Origin: Methanoregula sp.
Lineage (GTDB): Archaea; Halobacteriota; Methanomicrobia; Methanomicrobiales; Methanospirillaceae
NCBI RefSeq assembly: GCF_002835825.1
Contig: NZ_PIZH01000135.1
Location: 1 to 5,461, forward strand
Length of the DNA: 5,461 nucleotides
Reading direction: 5' to 3'
Numbering within the stretch: the first letter of the stretch is position 1; every line of letters begins with the position of its first letter. A program made the translations under genes and the position numbers. This document shows positions 1 to 5,461 of this stretch, one piece after another. Under the pieces are notes generated by a model. That model saw only the letters and a program-made list of their open reading frames with translations. It did no database searches and was not told the DNA's origin.

Positions 1-1
1 C

Positions 2-1174
2 GGCTCGGGGAAGACACCGCTCCTGAGGGCGATCAGCCGCGTGATCCCCTCCAGCGGGATCCTTGAACTGGACGGCAGGCCGGTCAGCGGGTATACCCCG
101 TCCGAGCTGGGCGCTGTTCTCGGCTTTGTCCCGCAGGACGAGGACCGGCCGTTTTCCTATACGGTCCTGCAGGTCGTCCTGATGTCGCGGTATGCACGGG
201 CGAGCAGGTTTGCCTCGCTCTCACCCGATGATTATGCCCTGTGTTACAACGCGCTTGACCGGACCGGCATCACTCACCTTAAGGACCGGTCGATCCGCGC
301 CCTCTCCGGGGGCGAGTGGCAGCGGGTGCTCATTGCCCGCGCCCTTGCACAGGACACGCCGGTGATCCTGCTGGACGAGCCCACATCCCACCTTGACCTC
401 GCGCACCAGGCCGGTATCCTCACGCTTGTCCGGGCCCTTGCCCGTTCCGGGAGGACCGTCATCGGCGTTTTCCACGACCTCAACCTCGCCCTGCAGTACT
501 GCGACCGGCTCCTGATGATCCAGGGCGGGCATATTGTTGCCGACGGGGCACCGGGGGATGTCCTGACACCGGAAAAAGTGCGGGAAGTCTACGGGGCCGA
601 AGTGGTCGCCACCTCGCACCCGGCAACTGGCCGGACCATCCTCGTGCCGCTCGATACCCGGAATAATGGTGACAATTCTTTTGAGAAACAAAAGGTGCTT
701 GTCATCTCCGGCGGGGGGAGCGGGGGCGATCTCCTCCGTTTCCTCAGCCACAACGGGTACTCCGTCTCGGCCGGCATCCTCGCGACCACCGATTCGGACT
801 ATGCCGTGGCAAAGGTGCTTGCCATCCCGTGCATCCCTGTCCTCCCCTTCTCGCAGATCCCGGCGCATGCCCTGGAAAAACTTAGACGGCTGGCGGTACA
901 GGCCGACCGCATCGTCCTTTCTGTGCATCCTGTCGGTACCGGCAATTACCCGGTCCTTGAAATTCTCCAGGGCATGGATCCCGGGCGCCTCGTTATCCAC
1001 CTTCCGGATGGCAGGGAGTTCTCGTCGTTCGACTTTACCCGGGGAAAGGCTGCCAACGCCTATGCTGCACTCTGTAGTGCCGGGGTATCCTGCACCGGGA
1101 CCTGTGACGGGATCCTTGCAATCCTGGAAGGGAATCCCGGCAACCCTCCGGAATCTTCGGGGAATACACCATGA
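2..1174 (+). CDS. btuD: Corrinoid/iron-siderophore-type ABC transporter ATP-binding protein (BtuD-like) with extra C-terminal domain; 5' end cut by window
   Basis: This is the cytoplasmic ATPase that would power a BtuCD-type importer for corrinoids. The gene runs off the left edge: frame 2 opens with GSGKT, the end of a Walker A motif, so the true start lies upstream and the GTG at 41 is internal. In the 390 visible residues I see the Q-loop Gln at 45, the signature LSGGE at 101-105, Walker B VILLDEP with Asp125/Glu126, the D-loop SHLDL, and the switch His158. The ABC domain ends near 215. A second domain, about 231-375, begins VLVISGGGSGGDLL and is not part of a standard BtuD. The residue after the Walker A Lys-Thr is Pro, where Thr or Ser is usual. 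The gene overlaps the next by ATGA. The family is certain; corrinoid as substrate is inferred from the btuF, cbiA and cbiZ neighbours, since FecE/HmuV-type haem or siderophore ATPases look alike. Confidence 0.9.
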   Translation, partial: GSGKTPLLRAISRVIPSSGILELDGRPVSGYTPSELGAVLGFVPQDEDRPFSYTVLQVVLMSRYARASRFASLSPDDYALCYNALDRTGITHLKDRSIRALSGGEWQRVLIARALAQDTPVILLDEPTSHLDLAHQAGILTLVRALARSGRTVIGVFHDLNLALQYCDRLLMIQGGHIVADGAPGDVLTPEKVREVYGAEVVATSHPATGRTILVPLDTRNNGDNSFEKQKVLVISGGGSGGDLLRFLSHNGYSVSAGILATTDSDYAVAKVLAIPCIPVLPFSQIPAHALEKLRRLAVQADRIVLSVHPVGTGNYPVLEILQGMDPGRLVIHLPDGREFSSFDFTRGKAANAYAALCSAGVSCTGTCDGILAILEGNPGNPPESSGNTP

Positions 1175-1920
1175 CACGCTCGTTCTTTCTCTCAACATTC
1201 TGCTGTATGGACCGTCCGCTGGATGCAGCGCTTGAAACCCTTTCCCCCCGCACGGGCCACGTCGAGATCGTAGCGGACGGGCCCCATGACATTCTCGCGG
1301 ATCCTGGGCCATGCAGCCAGTATGACTGCTCATATTCCGTCCATGCGCCGACAAGCGAGATCAACATCGCTTCGGTCAACGAACGTATGCGACAGTCCTC
1401 GGTTGCCGTCCTCGGTGACGTGATGACAGCCTGTGCTATCATTGGCGCCCGCCACCTTGTTGTCCACCCGGGGTATGCCGCGTATGAGCAGGTCCGTGAC
1501 CGGTCGTTTGCCTCTCTGCTCCGTTCGCTTGACGATCTCTCACGGCTCCAGGAGGAGCACGGGGTCCGTGCCTGTGTCGAGAACATGGGCTCGTGGGAAT
1601 GCTGCCATTTCCGGACTCCCGCCCTCCTCCCCGAACTGGATACCCGCGGCCTTGGTTTTGTCCTCGATTGCGGCCATGCCCGGCTGAACGGGAACCTCGA
1701 CGCGTTCCTTGCCACCGGGCAGTGCTGCCATGTCCACCTCCACGACAATGGCGGAACGAACGATGACCATGATGCCTGTGGCAGCGGCACCATCGACTTT
1801 CCCTCCCTTCTCGATTCGGTCCCTTCGCATGCAACCCTTGTTGTTGAGACACGCGAACTGGCTGCCGCGGACCGCAGCCTTACGTATCTGTCCTCATGGA
1901 AAGACGGAGCCCTGACATGA
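1171..1920 (+). CDS. Xylose-isomerase-like TIM-barrel protein (AP endonuclease 2 / sugar phosphate isomerase-epimerase superfamily)
   Basis: A soluble 249-residue protein of the AP_endonuc_2 TIM-barrel superfamily, whose members include endonuclease IV, sugar isomerases/epimerases and inosose dehydratases. The metal-ligand motifs appear in barrel order: His58 (SVHAP), His99 (VVHPG), Glu137 (VENMG), Asp166 and His169 (LDCGHA), His189 (VHLHDN), Asp198 and His200 (DDHD), Glu226 (VVETRE). These match in order, and roughly in spacing, the nine trinuclear-zinc ligands of endonuclease IV. It is shorter than typical endonuclease IV (about 280), mostly between Asp166 and His200. It has 12 cysteines, including three CC pairs, which is many for its size. 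The ATG at 1171 overlaps the upstream stop (ATGA) and has GGGGA at 1159-1163, 7 bases upstream. It sits between the ATPase and binding-protein genes of a corrinoid operon, so a salvage role is likely, but the substrate cannot be read from sequence. The fold is secure; the reaction is unknown. Confidence 0.82.
   Translation: MTRSFFLSTFCCMDRPLDAALETLSPRTGHVEIVADGPHDILADPGPCSQYDCSYSVHAPTSEINIASVNERMRQSSVAVLGDVMTACAIIGARHLVVHPGYAAYEQVRDRSFASLLRSLDDLSRLQEEHGVRACVENMGSWECCHFRTPALLPELDTRGLGFVLDCGHARLNGNLDAFLATGQCCHVHLHDNGGTNDDHDACGSGTIDFPSLLDSVPSHATLVVETRELAAADRSLTYLSSWKDGALT
1906..1909 (+). promoter_or_regulatory. Ribosome binding site deciding the btuF start
   Basis: GGAG lies 7 bases before the ATG at 1917, inside the end of the TIM-barrel gene. 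It supports 1917, which also makes an ATGA overlap, over the in-frame ATG at 1896 that would add seven polar residues before the signal peptide. Confidence 0.65.
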
Positions 1921-2948
1921 TATCACGAACAACCCCCTTCCACAATCCACGGGCAACCCTGATCGCTGCCCTGCTGCTCGTTTCCTGCTGTGTCCTCCCG
2001 GTTTCTGCTGTTACGGTGACCGACGATGCCGGGACACACGTCACGCTCAATGCAACGCCCCAGCGGATCGTATCGCTTGCCCCTTCCAACACTGAGATCC
2101 TTGCCGCCCTCGGCCTGACCGGCCGCCTCGTGGGGATAACCGATGCCTGCAATTATCCCCCCGAAGTGAACACCGTCCCCCGCATCGGGGGATATTCCGC
2201 AATCAGCACCGAGAAGGTCTCGGCAGCGAGGCCCGATCTGGTCATCGCATCGGATATAACTCCGGCAGAAACGACAGCCCGGCTCAGGGCGCTCGGTCTC
2301 ACCGTGGTGGTCGTTGCGCCCCGGAACATCGATGACATGATCCGGGATATCCGGCTGGTCGGGGCCCTGACCGGCACGGATGCGGAGGCTGATCGGCTGG
2401 CATGGAACCTCTCGTCGCGCCTCGCAGATGTGGGGCCGGTGCAGCCGGCAGGCACCCGCCCGACCATAGCGCACGTGGTATGGAACAACCCGCTGTACGT
2501 GAGCGGGAACGATACCCTCCAGAACGACGTGATCGAACATGCGGGTGGAACGAATGCCTTTTTTCGGGTGAGCGGGTGGGGCACGGTCTCCCTTGAGGAG
2601 TTCTTGATGACGAACCCGGATATCATCATTGTCAACGGTGGCGGCGGTATGGACAACAAAACCCGTGACGTGATCCTCGAGGATTTCATGACACGTCCGC
2701 AATATGCCTCGCTCTCTGCCGTGAAGAACCATCACGTTTATGCCGTGAAGACTGATACCATCAGCCGAGCAGGACCACGGATCGTCGATGCAACCGAACA
2801 AGTGGCAGCCGATGTACGGGAGATGACGCAAACCGGAAAAGGGGAACCGGCAGGGGTGGCCCCGACCGCCAGAACGCCGGGGTTCTGTGCAGCAGGGACG
2901 GTTCTTTTCATCGCCGCGTCCGTGTTCCTGGTCCAGCGGAGACGGTGA
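1917..2948 (+). CDS. btuF: BtuF-like corrinoid ABC transporter substrate-binding protein, membrane-anchored
   Basis: The extracytoplasmic receptor that would capture corrinoid and deliver it to BtuCD. Read from 1917 it has 343 residues. Residues 1-31 form a Sec signal peptide: a basic, polar start, the hydrophobic stretch LIAALLLVSCCVLPV, and a likely cut after VSA31. The Peripla_BP_2 domain covers about 34-300 and shows the family opening RIVSLAPSNTEILAALGL, a GYSAISTEKVSAARPDLVIAS segment in two parts typical of BtuF/FhuD proteins, and a C-terminal lobe ending in VDATEQVAADV. After a short Pro/Gly/Thr linker (about 304-319) comes TPGF at 320-323, a hydrophobic helix and a terminal RRR, which resembles a PGF-CTERM sorting tail. 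LVSC at 21-24 could instead be read as a lipobox. It is coupled to the gene before it by ATGA. Binding-protein function is very likely; corrinoid specificity rests on neighbours and on BtuF-like sequence, and a siderophore or haem ligand is the alternative. Confidence 0.88.
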   Translation: MISRTTPFHNPRATLIAALLLVSCCVLPVSAVTVTDDAGTHVTLNATPQRIVSLAPSNTEILAALGLTGRLVGITDACNYPPEVNTVPRIGGYSAISTEKVSAARPDLVIASDITPAETTARLRALGLTVVVVAPRNIDDMIRDIRLVGALTGTDAEADRLAWNLSSRLADVGPVQPAGTRPTIAHVVWNNPLYVSGNDTLQNDVIEHAGGTNAFFRVSGWGTVSLEEFLMTNPDIIIVNGGGGMDNKTRDVILEDFMTRPQYASLSAVKNHHVYAVKTDTISRAGPRIVDATEQVAADVREMTQTGKGEPAGVAPTARTPGFCAAGTVLFIAASVFLVQRRR

Positions 2949-2972
2949 TATGGATACGGCATCCGGAGATTC

Positions 2973-2980
2973 GGGGGAGG
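2973..2980 (+). promoter_or_regulatory. Strong ribosome binding site deciding the cbiA start
   Basis: GGGGGAGG is 8 bases before the ATG at 2989. It is the best such site inside the window and favours a start directly before the P-loop strand. A rival site, GGAG at 2938-2941, is 8 bases before an in-frame ATG at 2950. Confidence 0.6.
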
Positions 2981-2988
2981 ACGGTATC

Positions 2989-4323
2989 ATGACCGCCTTC
3001 CCCCGGCTCGTCATTGCCGGAACGGAGAGCGGCTGCGGTAAGACCTCCGTGGCGAGCGGGCTGATGGCAGCATTCAGGGAGCGAGGTCTCACCGTCCAGC
3101 CGTTCAAGACCGGCCCGGACTTCATCGATCCCACCCATCATACCCGGATCTGCGGCAGGACCTCGCGGAACCTCGACCCGTTCATGATGGGAGAAGAGGG
3201 TGTCCAAAAGACCTATGTTACCGCATCTGCGGGTGCGGATATCGCGGTTATCGAGGGAGCAATGGGCCTCTTTGACGGGATCGATGGTTCTGACTTCAGC
3301 AGTACGGCTCACGTGGCACGGCTCCTCACTGCCCCGGTCGTGCTGGTTGTCAGCGCTGCTGCCTCCGCCCGGAGCGTCCACGCCGTTGTCCGGGGGTTCC
3401 GCGACTTCGATCCCCGGGTCAGGATTGCCGGGGTCATCTTCAACCGGCTCGCCACGACAAAGCACCGCGCTATGATCGCGGCAGAAGAGTTCGTCCCTCC
3501 CCTGGGCTATATCCCCCTGCAGCAGGGGCCCGGGGTGCAGAGCCGCCACCTCGGCCTTGTCATGGCGCACGAATCCGATGGGATGCAGTCGTACGGGCAG
3601 GTTGTGCGGGAATCGTGCGACCTTGATGCAATTCTTGCGGTTGCCCGCGGTGCTCCGCCGCTTTCAGCCCCGGGTTGTGCCATGGCCAAAAAAACCGGGA
3701 ACCGGGCTGTCATCGGTGTTGCCCGCGACAATGCGTTCTGCTTTTACTACCAGGACAACCTTGACCGGCTCGCCCGTGCCGGTGCGGAGCTACGGTTCTT
3801 CTCGCCCATGGACGATCATCTTCCCGATATGGATGCCCTCTATCTCGGCGGGGGATATCCGGAGCTATATGCCGGAGAATTCGAAGCATCCCCCTGCCGG
3901 CACGTCATCCGCGATCTTGCAGAGCATGGAATGCCCATCTATGGCGAGTGTGGCGGCCTGATGTATCTGGGCAGGGCCATCAGGACCGATCGTGAGTATC
4001 AGATGGCCGGGATTCTTCCGGCCTGCACGGAAATGACATCGCGGATCCAGGCACTGGGCTATGTGAAAGGGACCTTTTCCGGTCCTGCCGGGTTCTGGGC
4101 AGGTGGCTCCCGGGTCCTCGGCCACGAGTTCCATTTCTCCCGAACCGTATGCGACCCGGATGCCCGGTTCGCCCTGCGACTCGGGCAGGGAACAGGAATC
4201 CTCGACGGGAACGACGGGCTGATCGAACAGAACACGATCGGGACGTACACTCATGCCTATTTCAGCGACTCCTTCTGCGAACAGTTTGTTGCGGCAGCCG
4301 AGGCGTTCCGGGGGATCCGGTGA
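2989..4323 (+). CDS. cbiA: Cobyrinate a,c-diamide synthase (CbiA; CfbB-type paralogue not excluded)
   Basis: A cytoplasmic ATP- and glutamine-dependent amidotransferase that amidates the a and c carboxylates of cobyrinate on the way to cobyric acid. From 2989 it has 444 residues, normal for the family. The N-terminal ATP-binding domain shows the P-loop GTESGCGKTS at 11-20, KTGPDFIDP at 40-48 and EGAMGLFDG at 89-97. A glutamine amidotransferase domain starts near 241, with catalytic Cys321 in YGECGGLMYLG and His422 in GTYTHAYF; both key residues are present, so it should use glutamine. An in-frame ATG at 2950, one base after the btuF stop, would add 13 acidic and polar residues; 2989 is preferred for its stronger ribosome binding site and because family members begin close to the P-loop. 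The closely related methanogen enzyme CfbB does the same chemistry on Ni-sirohydrochlorin for coenzyme F430. The salvage-gene context favours CbiA, but motifs alone do not separate the two. Confidence 0.88.
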   Translation: MTAFPRLVIAGTESGCGKTSVASGLMAAFRERGLTVQPFKTGPDFIDPTHHTRICGRTSRNLDPFMMGEEGVQKTYVTASAGADIAVIEGAMGLFDGIDGSDFSSTAHVARLLTAPVVLVVSAAASARSVHAVVRGFRDFDPRVRIAGVIFNRLATTKHRAMIAAEEFVPPLGYIPLQQGPGVQSRHLGLVMAHESDGMQSYGQVVRESCDLDAILAVARGAPPLSAPGCAMAKKTGNRAVIGVARDNAFCFYYQDNLDRLARAGAELRFFSPMDDHLPDMDALYLGGGYPELYAGEFEASPCRHVIRDLAEHGMPIYGECGGLMYLGRAIRTDREYQMAGILPACTEMTSRIQALGYVKGTFSGPAGFWAGGSRVLGHEFHFSRTVCDPDARFALRLGQGTGILDGNDGLIEQNTIGTYTHAYFSDSFCEQFVAAAEAFRGIR

Positions 4324-5445
4324 ATGGACGCTGGCAGGGCCGACCTGACGGGACCGATGATTGTCGTGTTGCCGGGCAATGAGCAGGTTGAAAACCACGG
4401 GACAACGCTTGTGGTCAGGTTCAAAGGACCGCGGAAGGTTCTTTCCACATCATGGCTGAATGGCGGTTACCGTACGGATCTCCACGCAGTCTTCAATCAC
4501 CAGATCCCGCGTGAGGCATGCGAGTCCTGCCATAATGGCGGGAGCGTGCGGGAATACCTCGAAGAAGTTGCCCGCGGTCTCGGGTTCGATTCGGAGAGTG
4601 TCACCGGCCTGGTCACCCGGGCGGAGATGAGGAATACCGCAGTTATCACAGAACAGTTCCGGGACCTCACGGTCACTGCCATCGTAACGGCCGGGATCGA
4701 CAAGAACGGCGGGCGGGCCGGTGATCCTGCATCGTATTACGAGGACGGGAACTCCTTTGAGCCGGTCGGGGGGACCATCAACACCATCCTCGTCATCGGG
4801 GCCGACCTGCCGGAGCACGCGATGGCCCGGGCCCTGATGACTGCTGCCGAGGCAAAGGCTGTGGCCCTCCAGCAGCTGATGGCCCGGAGCCTGTACTCCT
4901 GCGGGATCGCTACCGGTTCCGGTACCGACATGATCGCCATCGTGTCCGATCCTGGCTCGCGGCTCCACCTCACTGATGCCGGGAAGCACGCGAAACTCGG
5001 CGAACTGATCGGCAGGACGGTGATCCGGGCAACGACAAAAGCGCTGGAGGAGGAGACCGGGCTCTCGGCGGAATCGCAGCGGGACGTGCTGGTGCGGTTG
5101 TCCCGGTTTGGCGTGACGGAAGAATCCCTCTGGACTGCCTCTTCTCCATCTCCCGGGGAACAGAGAGATGGGGAAGACCGCGAACGGTTCCTTCGCACCC
5201 TGCGTTCCCGGGCAACCGATCCAATGTTCCTTGCCCGGGTGACTGCTGCCCTCCATATCGTTGATGAGGAATCCTGGGGGCTCATTCCCCGGAATGATGC
5301 CAGCCTGGCGATCCGGTCATTTTCCGGAAGCGGAAATGTGGCAGAATCTCCCGACAACTGCAGCGACGAGGACCCGCTCACCCTTGTCTGTCACATGGTT
5401 GCCGGGGAAGTGAAACAGATTGCCGGTAATCCCACACTCCGCTGA
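4324..5445 (+). CDS. cbiZ: Adenosylcobinamide amidohydrolase CbiZ with C-terminal extension
   Basis: CbiZ hydrolyses the amide bond joining the aminopropanol arm to the corrin ring, giving adenosylcobyric acid from imported adenosylcobinamide (and, in some enzymes, pseudocobalamin), so that foreign corrinoids can be rebuilt. The protein has 373 residues. The CbiZ domain, about 15-235, shows STSWLNGGYRTDLHAVFNH around 41-59, TVTAIVTAGI near 116-125, GTINTILVIGADL from 150, ATGSGTDMIAIV from 196 and GKHAKLGELIGR from 220. Residues of about 240-373 are an extension with mostly helical character (RDVLVRLSRFGVTEESLW, then a charged, Ser/Pro-rich linker, then LARVTAALHIVDEESWGLIP) that I cannot assign. 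The ATG follows the cbiA stop directly (TGAATG), with a weak GGGGGA at 4310-4315. An ATG at 4357 (residue 12) is a possible later start. Position beside btuD, btuF and cbiA fits corrinoid salvage well. Confidence 0.92.
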   Translation: MDAGRADLTGPMIVVLPGNEQVENHGTTLVVRFKGPRKVLSTSWLNGGYRTDLHAVFNHQIPREACESCHNGGSVREYLEEVARGLGFDSESVTGLVTRAEMRNTAVITEQFRDLTVTAIVTAGIDKNGGRAGDPASYYEDGNSFEPVGGTINTILVIGADLPEHAMARALMTAAEAKAVALQQLMARSLYSCGIATGSGTDMIAIVSDPGSRLHLTDAGKHAKLGELIGRTVIRATTKALEEETGLSAESQRDVLVRLSRFGVTEESLWTASSPSPGEQRDGEDRERFLRTLRSRATDPMFLARVTAALHIVDEESWGLIPRNDASLAIRSFSGSGNVAESPDNCSDEDPLTLVCHMVAGEVKQIAGNPTLR

Positions 5446-5451
5446 TATTCC

Positions 5452-5460
5452 GGAGGAGGG
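5452..5460 (+). promoter_or_regulatory. Ribosome binding site of a following gene outside the window
   Basis: GGAGGAGGG begins 6 bases after the cbiZ stop codon. No start codon fits before the window ends, so it should serve a gene beginning within about 10-15 bases to the right. It indicates that the operon continues and explains the lack of a terminator after cbiZ. Confidence 0.7.
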
Positions 5461-5461
5461 G

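Noticed and set aside
666..1235. Plus-strand frame of 189 codons starting ATGGTGACA in the ATPase tail, considered as a separate gene for the C-terminal domain
   Set aside because: It is in a different frame from the GGGSGG domain and gives a Ser/Arg/Pro-rich sequence without motifs. The domain itself is continuous with the ABC part, with no stop or frameshift.
221..1354. Long minus-strand open frame of 377 codons opposite the ATPase gene
   Set aside because: It is antisense to a clearly recognisable ABC ATPase, spans a gene boundary, and its translation is rich in Arg/Gly/Pro/His with no recognisable motif, as expected for a shadow frame in GC-rich coding DNA.
1896..1916. Earlier ATG for the binding protein
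   Set aside because: It would add MERRSPD before the signal peptide. The ATG at 1917 has a well-placed GGAG and an ATGA overlap like the preceding junction.
1923..3134. Minus-strand open frame of 403 codons opposite btuF
   Set aside because: It is antisense to the binding protein and runs into the next gene; there is no domain, and no ribosome binding site or neighbour supports it.
4450..5256. Minus-strand open frame of 268 codons opposite cbiZ
   Set aside because: It mirrors strongly conserved CbiZ coding sequence and shows no family motif of its own.
5446..5461. Terminator after cbiZ
   Set aside because: There is no T-rich run or hairpin; the stretch is instead a strong ribosome binding site for a following gene.

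Overview
The window is a single-strand (+), almost gap-free run of five genes for corrinoid (vitamin B12) uptake and salvage. The organism looks like a methanogenic archaeon, most plausibly of the Methanomicrobiales (Methanoregula-like). The reasons are the CbiZ amidohydrolase in its archaeal setting, a PGF-CTERM-like anchor on the binding protein, GC-rich sequence (about 60% by eye) and good GGAGG-type ribosome binding sites. The lineage is an inference; no rRNA or marker gene is present.

Layout: (1) 2-1174, the 3' part of a BtuD/FecE-type ABC ATPase, cut by the left window edge inside its Walker A motif and carrying an extra C-terminal domain of about 150 residues. (2) 1171-1920, a xylose-isomerase-like TIM-barrel protein that keeps counterparts of all nine zinc ligands of endonuclease IV. 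(3) 1917-2948, a BtuF-like substrate-binding protein with a signal peptide and a C-terminal membrane anchor. (4) 2989-4323, a two-domain a,c-diamide synthase (CbiA, or its relative CfbB). (5) 4324-5445, adenosylcobinamide amidohydrolase CbiZ with a long C-terminal extension. A GGAGGAGG ribosome binding site in the last bases shows that another gene follows just outside the window.

The genes are linked by ATGA overlaps (1171-1174 and 1917-1920) and by a stop codon touching the next start (4321-4326). The only gap of any size, 40 bases, lies before the chosen cbiA start. This indicates one translationally coupled operon whose promoter, and probably a btuC permease gene, lie to the left. The likely logic is: BtuF captures corrinoid outside the cell, BtuCD imports it, CbiZ cuts off the aminopropanol/nucleotide arm to give adenosylcobyric acid, and the cell rebuilds its own cobamide. 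CbiA supplies an earlier step of the same pathway. The two parts without an obvious job in this scheme are the ATPase C-terminal domain and the TIM-barrel protein; with the CbiZ extension they are the most interesting items. No RNA gene, CRISPR array, mobile element, notable repeat or terminator was seen, and there is no gene-free stretch over 300 bases.
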